Below, piece by piece: positions 22,101-33,599 of a stretch of DNA of 64,000 nt. Position numbers and translations under genes: made by a program. Position 1 is the stretch's first letter. The number at the start of each line of letters is the position of its first letter. The notes under the pieces were generated by a model. That model was not told the DNA's origin, made no database searches, and worked only from the letters and a program-made list of their open reading frames with translations. The DNA is from Corbicula japonica (taxonomy: Eukaryota > Mollusca > Bivalvia > Venerida > Cyrenidae): assembly GCA_038501625.1 (NCBI GenBank), contig JAZAYU010000052.1:3687955-3751954 (forward strand), given 5' to 3'.

Positions 22101-24600
22101 GCCCTGAACAAGCTGAAAATTTTATCACACAATCTCAAAATATTCTATTTTAGCACCACGTGCATATCGTGTTTTATAACAGAAATAAGTTTATTACAAA
22201 ATAAAATGTTTTTAAATCTGTTTTAACAATATCAAGCCCTCATGAAACGCTTCCTATTAAATTTCCTGTTTTTTTCTTTACTGTAAATACTGACATATCA
22301 GAATTCGCTTATTTGCGCAAGTGGGACTAGCTGAAATGTTTACCCAGCTAGTTCTGGACTAGTTACCAAAAACAAAATTTGTCCAGCTCTGATTGCAGAT
22401 TAATTTCAACAATTACCTTCAACAGGAACCATTTGGCAACTGTAACAATTCAAAAGCAGGCACGGCGAAGCAGTGTTTTCCAAGGAGAGAATTAGCATAA
22501 ATAGCAATTAAATAACAGAATACTTGCACTTTAAGTTTGAATTGTTTGCACAACAAAGCCGTGTTTTAACCCTTTCCTCCATAGTTACACCATTATTGTG
22601 TGCGCAAACAGTTTACATCCAGATCGGCTGACATATCTGTGCCATCTGATCAGGATCTTAACTATTCGCTTTTTCATTCATATGGTTATTTCTCACTAAA
22701 ATGTGACCTGTGCAAATCCTAATCAGATGGCATGGATGTGCCGGCTGCTCTGGATTTACACTGGTCACACATGCCTAAAATGGTATGTATAGAGGAAATG
22801 GTTAAAAGATACAAATTAAAGCAAACGTTTGACATAGCATTTGCAAAAGACATAACAATTGCAAAAGACATCTGTGTTTTCCAAAGAGACACATTTTTAC
22901 CAGAAGTTGCCATTGTTACAACTTTGAATTTGAGACACGGTGAAGCCGTGTTTCCCAAAGAGAGAAATTGCTGCAAGAACTTAAGAATAATATTTATTTC
23001 AGTTTTAATTTTTTAATACATAGTGAAGCTGTGTACACAAATAGATTAATAATTATTGCTTACATGCATTCAACACTTGATGCCAAAATCTTTAAGATAA
23101 AATTTGACAGAGTTATGCCTCTTCTTGTACGAGGACCAAAGACCTATATATAGGTTTCTGCAAGGACTTTTTATTTTTTAACCTGACTAAGTACCTAAGC
23201 AACAAGTGTTTAACTAAATTCCCATCTAAATTATTGTATAAATGACAAAACAGTGTTTTGCAAAGAGTAACATTTTGATGAGCATTTTCTCATTATTTTT
23301 TAGTTAAAGGCACGGCAAAGCTGTGTTTTAACCCATTCCTCCATAGACACACCATTATTGTGTGTGCGAACAGTTTACATCCAGATCAGCCGGAGCATTC
23401 GTGCCGTCTGATCAGGATCTAACCTTGTCGCTTTTTTATTCATTAGGTAATTTCTGGCCATTATGAAACCTGTGCAGATCCTAATCAGACAGCAAGGATG
23501 AGCCAGTTGATCTGGATTTTCACTGGTCACACATGTGTAAAAAGGAGTATGTATGGAAACTGTCAAAATGACAAATGGCCCCAAAACTGTAACCCAATAT
23601 TTAAGAAAAAACCTACCGTATAGGTGGTTATTTCTGAAGGCTCCAAATTCTCCTTTAATATTTATTGATGTGTGTTAAATTGCTTTCCTTTTTATAAAAA
23701 AAATTTGATTAATATACCGGTAATAGTACATTATTTGAAGAAGTGGTATTCAGGAAAAGTGAAATTTTTCAATACAGGCATTTGATGTTTCATTAATTTC
23801 TTTTGGCAAATTTAAAGTTCATGCACGGCGTAGCAGTGTTTACCACATTTGGAGGAAATGTTTATTAAAGGGTTAAATGAACCACTATTTTAACATATAT
23901 TTTATTAATTTTGGTGTTCTGAAATTTCTTTGGTATTTTGGGGAGGAAAGTAAATGCCATTCCCATGTATTTCTTGTTCAAATAATTCAGACTTTATACT
24001 TTCTTTTTCTTTCATTAATATTATTTAAAAAAAAATCTAACTATTTTACATACCCAAGTGAAGCCACTGGGCTTCAAAAGTGAAGCCACTGGGCTTCAAA
24101 CACTTTAAACAACCCAAATGCTTTCCATACCCAAATGAAAGCCATCAGATATAGACTACATCTTAAACCATTCTGTCTGATCAGAACGTAACAGCTTGCA
24201 TTTAGATTCTTCAGGTTATTTCTGACAAATCGTTAACAGTTTAGATCCAGATCATATGACACAGATGTGGTAGCTGATCTGGATCTATACTGATAGCCCA
24301 TGTGATAAAAGGCATATTATCTGGAGTAAAATGTTAAATGTAATGTTAACAAGATGAATAATTTCTCAACTGTTAACACTTCCTGTCATATTTCAGGTCC
24401 ATGTGATGCTAGAAAGATGACACAGTCAATCATGGGTTTGTGCAGCTTTCACAGCAGTATCACAATGAAGTGTCTAATTCTAAGACTGGCATGATGCAAA
24501 CAAAAGTACTCTTGTAGGTTTATGGTTTTATTAGCTCGACTATTCGAAGAATATGTCGAGCTATTGTACTCACTTGGGCGTCGGCGTCGCCGTCGCCGTC
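19127..24600. repeat. Second copy of the 5,474-bp block
   Basis: Same sequence as 13153-18626 with a constant offset of 5,974. The block starts at the first base after the gap and the match ends where the first copy runs into N. It contains the second copies of all repeats listed for the first block: degenerate ACGATAC repeats, hairpin at 20395-20449, CACGGC hairpins at 21499, 21615, 22019, 22461, 22936, 23311 and 23824, and fold-back elements at 21721, 22566, 23328 and 24164. Probably the true position of this sequence, with the other copy redundant. Confidence 0.9.
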
Positions 24601-24614
24601 GGCGTCCCGCTTTG

Positions 24615-26270
24615 GTTAAAGTTTACGTGCAACCTACCTATATCTTAAAAACTACTATAGCTACAGCTTTTAAACTTGGCACACTTGTTCATCATCATGT
24701 CCCGAGTGTGTTTGCCAAGAACCATAACTCTAACTTTCATTTTGATCAAATTATGGCCCTTTTTTGTCTTAAAATTTCAGGTTAAAGTTTGCGTGCAAGC
24801 TACTGTACAAACTCATAACTTCAATACTACCTATACTACAGCTTTAAAACTTGGCACACTTGTTCATCATCATGTCCCGTGTGTGTATGCCAAGAACCAT
24901 AACTCTAACTTTCATTTTGATCAAATTATGGCCCTTTTTCGACTTAGAATTTCAGGTTAAAGTTTGCGTGCAAGCTACTGTACAGACTCATAACTTCAAT
25001 ACTACTTATACTACAGCTTTGAAACATTCAACACTTGTTAATCATCATATCCCAAGTGTGTATGCCAAGAACCATAACTCTAACTTTCATTTTTATCAAA
25101 TTATGCCCCTTGTTCGACTTAGAATTTCAGGTTAAAGTTTGCGTGCAAGCTACTGTACAAATCCATAACTTCCATACTACTCATACTACAGCTTTGAAAC
25201 TTTCAACACTTCTTCATCATCATAATTCAAGTTTGTCTGCCAAAAACCATACTTCTAATTTTCATTTTGTACAAATTATGGCCCTTTTTCGACTTAGAAT
25301 TTCAGGTTAAAGTTTGCGTGCAAGCTAGTTACTTTCATACTTCTTTTAATATAGCTTTGAAACAGTTTTACTTAAGACACTTGTTTACCATCATTACCCT
25401 GACTATTTATTCCAAGATCCATAACTCTTTCTTTCATGATAATCAAATTATGGCCCTTTTTCGACTTAGAATTTCAGGTAAAAGTTTGCGTGCAAGCTAC
25501 TGTACAAACCCATAACTTCCATACTACTTATACTATAGCTGAAACTTTCAACACTTGTTCATCATCATAATTCAAGTTTGTATGCCAAGAACCATAACTC
25601 TAATTTCCATTTTGTTTAAATTATGGCCCTTTTTTGACTTAGAATTTCAGGTTAAAGTTTGCGTGCAAGGTAGTTACTTAAATACTTCTTGTACTATAGC
25701 TTTGAAACTTAACACACTTGTTTACCATCATGACCCTGACTATGTGTGCCAAGAACCATAACTCTTTCTTTAATTTTTAATCAAATTATGGCCCTTTTTC
25801 GACTTAGAATTTCAGGTTAAAGTTTGCGTGCTAGATAGTTACTTTCATACTTCTCGTACTATAGCTTTGAAACTTAAGACACTTGTTTACCATCATGACC
25901 CTGACAATGTATGCCAAGAACCATAACTCTTTCTTTCATTTTTAATCAAATTATGCCCCTTTTTAGACTTAGAATTTCAGGTTAAAGTTTGCGTGCAAGC
26001 TAGTTACTTTCATACTTCTTGTACTATAGCTTTGAAACTTATCCATCATCATGACCCTGACTATGTATGCCAAGAACCATAACTCTTTGATTTTTTTCAA
26101 ATTACTGCCCTTTTTAGACTTAAAAATTAAGGTTTAAAACTTTGTATACCTTTATTTTATCTTACATCAGGTTTATTTTCAAAGGCCCATAACTCATCCT
26201 TGCTTTTTTATATTTGATTTTTGCCCTTTTCACTTGAAATTAGAATTAAGACTTATAAATAATTGTTAAA
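24615..26270 (+). repeat. Tandem array of ~165-175 bp units
   Basis: Units start near 24622, 24781, 24956, 25131, 25306, 25478, 25651, 25816 and 25981 with the word GTTAAAGTTTGCGTGCAAGC. Each continues with ATAACTTC(A/C)ATACTAC, CTACAGCTTTGAAACTT, CACTTGTT(C/T)A(T/C)CATCAT, ATGCCAAGAACCATAACTC, TTTCATTTT, CAAATTATGGCCCTTTTTCG and ACTTAGAATTTCAG. Periods shorten from 175 to 165 along the array and the last unit decays. Overlapping ORFs of 68-94 aa exist only because the unit stays open in one frame; I do not regard them as genes. Confidence 0.85.
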
Positions 26271-26383
26271 GGTTCAATGTTAGTGTTTTTCATATGTAAT
26301 GCTATAGAAAATGTTTACAACAGATGTACTTAACATACTTTGGTTGAAAGTGTTGAGTAATTGTGGGGTGGGTGGGGGCATAG

Positions 26384-27712
26384 ACTATACTATACTATAC
26401 TATACTATACTATACTATACTATACTATACTATACTATACTATACTATACTATACTATACTATACTATACTATACTATACTATACTATACTATACTATAC
26501 TATACTATACCATACCATACCATACCATACCATACCATACCATACCATACCATACCATACCATACCATACCATACTATTACTATATTATTACTATACTAT
26601 ACTATACTATTACTATACTATTACTTTAATTTTACTATACTATTACTATACTATTACTACTACTATACTATTACTATTACTATACTATTACTATACTATA
26701 CTATACTATACTATACTATACTATACTATACTATACTATACTATACTATACTATACTATACTATACTATACTATACTATACTATACTATACTATACTATA
26801 CTATTACTATTACTATACTATTACTATACTATTACTATACTATTACTATACTATACTATACTATACTATACTATACTATACTATACTATACTATACTATA
26901 CTATACTATACTATACTATACTATACTATACTTTTACTATACTATTACTATACTATACTATACTAAATTATACTATACTATACTATACTATACTATACTA
27001 TACTATACTATTACTATACTATACTATACTATACTATACTATACTATTACTATACTATACTATACTAAACTATACTATACTATACTATACTATACTATAC
27101 TATACTATACTATACTATACTATACTATACTATACTATTACTATACTATACTATACTATACTATACTATACTATACTATTACTATACTATACTATACTAT
27201 ACTATACTATACTATACTATACTATACTATACTATACTATACTATACTATACTATACCATACTATACCATACCATACCATACTTTACCATACCATACCAT
27301 ACCATACTATTACTATATTATTACTATACTATACTATACTATTACTATACTATTACTATACTATTACTATACTTTTACTATACTATTACTATACTATTAC
27401 TATACTATTACTATACTATTACTATTACTATACTTTTACTATACTATACTATACTATTACTATTACTATTACTATTACTATACTATTACTATACTATACT
27501 ATACTATACTATACTTTACTATACTATACTATACTATACTATACTATACTATACTATACTATACTATACTATACTATACTATACTATACTATTACTATAC
27601 TATTACTATACTATACTATACTATACTATACTATACTATACTATACTATACTATACTATACTATACTATACTATACTATTACTATACTATACTATTACTA
27701 TTACTATTACTA
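26384..27712. repeat. ~1.3 kb TATAC pentanucleotide microsatellite with TATTAC and CCATA variants
   Basis: Almost pure (TATAC)n, interrupted by two blocks of (CATAC)n at about 26510-26574 and 27255-27306 and by many hexamer TATTAC interruptions. The arrangement of a CATAC block followed by a TATTAC-rich block occurs twice, so the array itself contains a ~750-base higher-order duplication. The 517-aa ORF across it (repeating LYYTI) is a repeat artefact. Confidence 0.95.
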
Positions 27713-27862
27713 CACCAGCAACACCAACACCACCAACAACAACATCAACAACAACACCAACAACAACATCAACAACAACACCAACAACCAACACCACCAC
27801 TAGCACCACCAACAACAACACCAACAATGACAACACCAGCAACCAGCATACCATACTGTACT
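27713..27862. repeat. CAA/CAC-rich simple repeat
   Basis: Follows the TATAC tract directly and consists of ACACCAGCAACACCAACACC-type trinucleotide mixtures. No coding evidence. Confidence 0.85.
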
Positions 27863-28384
27863 AAACCACGCCACACCACTATAGGTGGGCAGGGATAGTA
27901 AGTTGATGGGTGTGGGATCAGTGGTTTATGGGCTGGGTTGTGTAAACCCTAAAAAAATCAACAAGAATATATTAAGTGTAATTTATTGATTTCCTAACTT
28001 GGATAAAGAAACCTTTGTTCATGTGTGTTTGTTGGAGGCGTCATAAACTCCTGAATCACTCCCCAGTTTAAATGAAGCCCAGTTACAATGTGCTTAATAA
28101 TTCTGACTTTTCGAATAGTCGAGCTTGCAGTCGTTTCCGACTGGCTCTTGTTTTTATTAAAATTATTTTATTAATAATAAACATAGTATTGTAGCTCATA
28201 AATTTCCTTAACACATCTCAAATCCTTCACCATTCTAAATACCATTGTATCTGAATAATTTTTCAATGATAGATCTTTTTTTAAAGTTATTTTTGTATTT
28301 CTATATTATGTGCACTACAGGTGAACATTATTCAGTGTAACATAACTGTGGTTCATCATTAATATTAATATTTTACTTTTTCAG

Positions 28385-28529
28385 CCATTCTGCAACTTCA
28401 GCTGTCTGCAGCATGATTTGACACGCCTCCACTGTATTCTTCATCACAAGTTGGAACATAAAAGTGTTTATATTTTGATAGTTTTTTCTGTCATCAAAGA
28501 AAATCTGCAAAAACTAAATGAATTAATGG
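28385..28529 (+). CDS. Possible internal exon, unidentified protein
   Basis: A pyrimidine-rich acceptor (ATTTTACTTTTTCAG|CCATTC) opens a 145-base reading frame that ends at a good donor (AATTAATGG|GTAATG). The peptide begins PFCNFSCLQHDLTRLHCILH and continues HKLEHKSVYILIVFSVIKEN, with a leucine-rich helical look. The frame stays open through the donor. I do not recognise the family. Support is splice sites plus a non-repetitive, cysteine-containing peptide, so this is a candidate only. Confidence 0.3.
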
Positions 28530-29028
28530 GTAATGTATCATTAATTCTCATCAGTGATTGGAAAGAGCCAAACAACTATTCAGCAACTTTTATGGGCGAT
28601 GCTGTGTTTAAAAACTTTAAGTTGTTGATGAACATCCAAGGTCTTGTTTGAAGAATTTGATTTCTAGCCCAGGATTCTCATTATTTTGCTGTTAAATTGT
28701 TTTTATGTGACCAGATCTTCCACTGCAATTGTTGGACAACATATCACCAAAGACTGACAGATTATTTCACAGACAGTCTACACAAGTCATATATATTTAA
28801 AAACTTACTCTGCAACATGCCAACATAATGCTTTGTTGTAATGCTCTGAAAGATATTAAATGAAGAATTCAGACTCAATGTGTGTGTGTGGAAGAGTAGA
28901 ATAAAATGACAATAGGAAATACTACAAAAAATCACACGCTCACTATGTACCATCTGATTGTTAAATGCTTCTTAACAGATAGAAAACACATTTGTGAAAA
29001 TGTAAAAAAAAATGGTATTTCATTGTTT

Positions 29029-29190
29029 TTAACCCTTTCCTTCATTAATACCCATGTGCGGCCAGTGTAGATCCAGATCAGCAGACACATCAGTGTCATC
29101 TGAGCAGGATCTGCACTGGTCGCATTTTGGTCAGAAATAACCTAATGAATAAAAAAAGCGAACAGTTAAGATCCTGATCAGACAGCAATG
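29029..29190. mobile_element. Fold-back element, CTGATC/GATCAG family, reverse core
   Basis: Left end TTAACCCTTTCCTTCATTAA, core GGTCAGAAATAACCTAATGA (the reverse complement of the core elsewhere) and GATCCTGATCAGACAG at the right. The right terminus is missing. Confidence 0.65.
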
Positions 29191-29193
29191 CAT

Positions 29194-29530
29194 CTATAGA
29201 ATGCATTTTTGCTATGAGTTATGTAGACAAAATTGTTACTTTTACATATGTCCTTGACCATTACATTCATAGGATGTGTTTTTTGTATGAGTTACATGTA
29301 TTTGAGATTAATGAATACAAAATTGTTGTTTTTACATGTGCTCTTGAGTATTGCATCCCTATTACACATTTTTTGTATGACTATAGTGTCAGAAATGTTG
29401 ACACAAACTGTTAACTTTGCATATGTTCTTGGATGCATTTTTGTATGAGTAATGTGTAAGTAATGTTGACAAAATTGTTATTTTTGCATAAGTTCTTGAG
29501 CATTGCATACCTAGGACACATTTTTTTAAG
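29194..29530 (+). repeat. Diverged tandem repeat, units of about 100-105 bp
   Basis: Three to four units share ATGCATTTTTGTATGAGT, AATGTNNACAAAATTGTTA, TTTTGCATATGT and CTTGAGCATTGCAT, then CTAGGACACATTTTTT. Short plus-strand ORFs (29214, 29233) are artefacts. Confidence 0.6.
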
Positions 29531-29573
29531 ATGTACAGAGTTCAGTTGACAAATATTTTATTTTTTATCCCCC

Positions 29574-30560
29574 AGCCGAAGATGAGGGGGATATTAGAAA
29601 TGCCCATCGTCCGTGCATCTGTGCGTCCGTGCATCCGTCCGAAAAAAATTTGTCCGGAGCATAACTCCAAAATTACTTGAGGGATTTTATTCAAACTTCA
29701 TACACTGACAGAGCTGATTGGTAGGTAGTGCAGTGTGCAAGAACAATAACTCTACCTTGCCTATTTTTAGAGTAATTCCCCTTTATCATATTTACTTGAT
29801 AAAATTTGTCCGGAGTATAACTCCAAAATTACTCGAGGGATTTTATTCAAACTTCATACACTGACAGAGTACATTGGTAGGTAGTGCAATGTGCAAGTCC
29901 AATAACTCTACCTTGCCTATTTGTTTAAAGTTATTCCCCTTTATTAGATTTACTTGATAAATTTTGTTCGTAGCATTACTCCAAAACTACTTGAGGGATT
30001 TTATTCAAACTTCATACACTGACAGAGCACATTGGTAGGTAGTGCAGTGTGCAAGAACAATAACTCTACCTTGCTTTTTTAAAGTTATTCCCCTTTATCA
30101 GAATTACTTGATAAATTTTGTCCGGAGCATAACTCCAAAACTACTTGAGGGATTTTATTCAAACTTCTTACACTTACGGAATACATTGGTGAGTAGTGCA
30201 GTGTGCAAGAACAATAACTCTACCTTCCCTATTTTTAGAGTTATTCCCCTTTATCAGAATTACTTGATAAATTTTGTCCGGAGCATAACTCTAAAACTAC
30301 TTGAGGGATTTTATTCAAATTTCATATACTGACAGAGCACATTGGTAGGTAGTGCAGTGTGCAAGTCCAATAACTCTACCTTGCCTGTTTTTTAGAGTTA
30401 TTCCCCTTCATCAGATTTACTTGATAAATTTTGTTCGTAGCATAACTCCAAAACTACTAGAGGGATTTTACTCAAACTTCATACACTGACGGAACACATT
30501 GGTAGGTAATGCAGTGTGTAAAATCAATATCTCTACCTTGGGTATTTTTAGGGTTTTTCT
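29574..30560 (+). repeat. Tandem array, about six units of ~155 bp, with CCCCC/GGGGG stem leader
   Basis: The leader TATCCCCC...GGGGGATA (29576-29603) is a hairpin, followed by CGTCCGTGCATCTGTGCGTC. Units then repeat TTTGTCCGGAGCATAACTCC, AAACTACTTGAGGGATTTTA, TTCAAACTTCATACACTGAC, CACATTGGTAGGTAGTGCAG, TGTGCAAG, AATAACTCTACCTTGCC and TTATTCCCCTTTATCAGA. The last unit is diverged. Same general plan as the arrays at 6727 and 24615 but a different core sequence. Confidence 0.8.
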
Positions 30561-30904
30561 TCAAACTGCAACCACCCTCTCCAGGTAAATTATATGAAAG
30601 TACAACCTTCAAGTAACTTATTTCCGGCAGGGTTATTGACCGTGTGTAACATGGCTCTTCTCCATAGTTTTACTAATGGTTATTTTTACATACCATCTAT
30701 TAAAAGCCAGAAGGGGTCATCATCAACAGAAAAAAAGGCTAATGACCGCTTTTGGCTTTCAGTAGACGGATTATGTTTTTTAAGCATTGCACTGGACAAA
30801 TTTATTTGAGTTATGTGGCATTGTTAACAAAATTATGCCTCTAAGGCCTTGGATGCAGTACAATATTAATCACTATCATAACTCTTGACTTCGATATGTA
30901 TGCA

Positions 30905-31082
30905 TTTTATTGCATGTGTGACTAGTGTAGATCTCCGCACATTTGTAATGTCTAATCGTCTTTAGGACCTTCACTGTTTTCATTTTGGTTAGAAATAATA
31001 CATGTATTAGAATGCGAACAGTGTAGATCCTGATCAGATGGGACAACTGTGCCCGCTGATCAAATTCTACACTGTTTAATTT
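30905..31082. mobile_element. Diverged fold-back element
   Basis: Contains GTGTGACTAGTGTAGATCT, TTTGGTTAGAAATAATACATG and GTGTAGATCCTGATCAGATG, with a right arm GCCCGCTGATCAAATTCTAC. Arms are partly inverted copies. Confidence 0.5.
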
Positions 31083-31372
31083 TCAATAAAGATTTTTATT
31101 ACATGAACTATAAATAGACGCAACGTGATTGGTCACACCCCCAAAATAACCGAGTCAATAAATCTAGATATTGACCCGCTTTCGCTGATATTGACCTGTC
31201 TATAAATAGAATAAATTTTAATGACGTCATTTACGTCGCGTTACCGTTGACGTTATATTTCGCGCCATTTATCGTTCAAATTAGCTTGATAAGCCGCACG
31301 GAGTCCACTTGAAATTAGTCTTAATTGAAGATTTCTAAAACATAACTATCTATAGTTCATGTAATAAAACAG

Positions 31373-31507
31373 TTATTTACTTATTAGCTGGGAAATATGC
31401 TGTTGATATTGCCCGCAAAAATCGTTATTGACCTCGGCTATCGCCTCGGTCAATAACGATTTTTTAGGTCAATATCACAGCATATTTCCCAGCTAATAAG
31501 TAAATAA
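31373..31507. repeat. 135-bp near-perfect palindrome
   Basis: The left arm starts TTATTTACTTATTAGCTGGG and the right arm ends CCCAGCTAATAAGTAAATAA; arms of about 60 bases match with a few changes, around a CCTCGGCTATCGCCTCGG centre. It belongs to a larger block (31105-31507) with TATTGACC words and TGACGTCATTTACGTCGCG. No ORF. Probably a fold-back MITE. Confidence 0.8.
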
Positions 31508-31529
31508 TTGTATAATAGATCTTTCAAGT

Positions 31530-31719
31530 AAAGGGTTAATACCAGTATAGCTTTAATTAGATATGAACTAAAAAGATATATCAAACTGTTTGTTTAATGA
31601 TTTATTAGGTTATTTCTGACCAGAAAGTAAACAGTGTAGATCCTGATAACATGGCATGTTTGTTCTGCCTGACCAGGATCTGCAATAAAATGTTGCATAT
31701 ATATAGACGAAAGGGTTAA
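31530..31719. mobile_element. Fold-back element, CTGATC/GATCAG family
   Basis: Core ATTAGGTTATTTCTGACCAG and GTGTAGATCCTGATAACATG, with GACCAGGATCTGCAATAAAA at the right. AAGGGTTAAT occurs at both edges in the same orientation. Confidence 0.55.
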
Positions 31720-33599
31720 TTCAAACATGGTTTATTTGATTTTTACTTATGAATGAATAGCATAGGATTAGTGACTGGTTATTCAAATGTGACTGATTTT
31801 ACAGTTGTTCAAGGTAACTTCGATTTTTTAAATTTTATTTGTGAAATAAATCTTTGTGCAATACCAAGAATTGATTAAATTTGAATAGCTTTATAGGAAT
31901 TTCTAGTTTTACTTATGATGAAATTTGAAACAATTACTATGTTGCCACCATTCGGTCAATTTCAAATTACCTGGTTTCCATTTTGTTGATTTTTTTCAAT
32001 TTTCAAAGGTTGAAAAAATAAACGCCAGAGTTTGACTTAAAAGAAAACATTGGAAACTTTCAATTGTTAAGTAAATTCAGCAGACAGTGAGTTACCCAAA
32101 ATTGCAAGAATGTACTAGTGCTATTTCGCGATGCAGAATAGTTTCAATACATCAATGCAAATGGTAAAAGTGGTAACTTTTTTATTTGCAGCTAGTATAC
32201 ATAATAATATATGAATACAGAATTTTATATCTAATGCTTCCAACGTATCAAGTATGTTCACCATATCTATAAACTGTAATATAAAATGAAACTTTTTTAA
32301 CAGAATGAAATTAGTTTTTAGTTATTTTCATTTGCTATAATCGTGACATTAAAAACGTTAAGAAGATACCAAGAGAATGTTAATGAGCAACCATTGTTCA
32401 CTGTAGTATTAGTTTTCGGTTGTCGATTCCGAGAGAGGCTGTGTCTTAGTTCATATTAGTGTAAAAATACTAATGAATGATTCCGAATTTACTAAGTAGC
32501 CACCAAAAGCAAAGACTTGTCAATAAAACGAATTAAATATCAACGGGTTTTCTACGGCAAATCAATATCGGATATTGTAACGAAATTGTTTTGTCACGTT
32601 TAAATATTGTTCGGCCGTCCTCCCTTAAATAAGGATGGGCTGTTGAGAAGTCAAAACATCGTCTCGTTATCATACTCGTGGTCTGTGTAAGGATATCATG
32701 TGGTGACTTCCAGATTCTTAATGGTGTCAAAGTATATTTAAATGTGTCAAAGACGCTGCTTTAAATTATACAGATGCCTTTCAACTAAGTTGTTCTTTCT
32801 AAAGACTGAATACAAAAGAGTTCATAAAATGTTTAATATTTTTATTTAAAAGACCTCCTTATAATGTATTTTTTGTATTTTGTAACATGACAATGTTATT
32901 TAAATAATGTGTAGATATAGGTTGCCCAATTTACTGAATCGATGGCCGATAAGTTTCAAGTTATAACATTAAACATTAATGCCTTTATATGTATTCATTG
33001 AAAATAATCATATGGAGATGAATAGTTACAGTAACACTGTGACATTAATAATGGCAGATTCTAATTTTCATTTACAAAGTAATTAAGAACGGCTTATTTA
33101 TCCGTCACATTTACACTAGTAAAAAAGATTAAATCTATACAATATAAAGTGTAATTTTTTTATTCACAAAAGAAAAACAATTCAAATTTTAGACCAATCT
33201 ATTTTCTGTAATTAATTTTGTTTGCATTTCATAACATAACCTTTGTGAAATGATATTATAAGATTAATAGCAATTTGAATAAAACCGGAGTTCGTGGATT
33301 TCTGAAAAGCCACCATATCCAATTTTGTTTGTATTGATACCAACCTCATTTTTGCAAAGTTTCGTGCTTTATTCACAATGTGCAGTATTTTGTAATTTCT
33401 AGCCCTGAACAGCTCTCCTATAATTCAAACTAGGAGTTTTCTTCAATAACAAAATAAGAACAAATATTTATCTGGTAAGGAAATAGTACGGCGGACTCAA
33501 TTTATATGGTGTAATGTACGAATTGACACAGTTCATTTACAAATAATGCAATTGCGTATCAGAGACGGCAAAACAGAGCATTCAATATACTTCTTTTTA
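31720..33599. other. Noncoding sequence, nothing supported
   Basis: AT-rich, with stops in all frames and only one short ORF (32533-32730, minus) that has no domain. Presumably intron or intergenic DNA. Confidence 0.4.

Larger units (their letters stand above)
24527..28160 (+). mobile_element. Helentron/pearl-like non-autonomous element
   Basis: The 16-base word AGCTCGACTATTCGAA at 24533-24548 is repeated inverted as TTCGAATAGTCGAGCT at 28110-28125. The 5' part (AGCTCGACTATTCGAAGAAT, then ATGTCGAGCT) also forms its own hairpin. The 3' end has the perfect hairpin CAGTCG-TTTC-CGACTG (28128-28143), then GGCTCTTG and a T run. Inside are a GGCGTCGCCGTC leader, about nine or ten ~170-bp tandem units, a long TATAC microsatellite and ~220 bases of unique sequence. 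This architecture matches non-autonomous Helentron/pearl-type elements of bivalves. There is no Rep/helicase. An incomplete copy of its 5' end is at 18553-18626. Confidence 0.65.

Noticed and set aside
24397..24494. Possible exon after ATATTTCAG just before the Helentron-like element (also at 18423)
   Set aside because: Acceptor is good, but two frames close quickly and the third gives only 32 codons with no recognisable motif.
24522..25761. Series of 68-94 aa ORFs with repeated LVHHH...NHNSNFHFDQIM peptides
   Set aside because: They follow the tandem repeat unit with identical offsets and overlap one another in different frames; repeat-derived.
26311..27864. 517-aa and 201-aa ORFs of repeated LYYTI
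   Set aside because: They are translations of the TATAC microsatellite, whose five-base unit leaves one frame open; no start context, no unique sequence.
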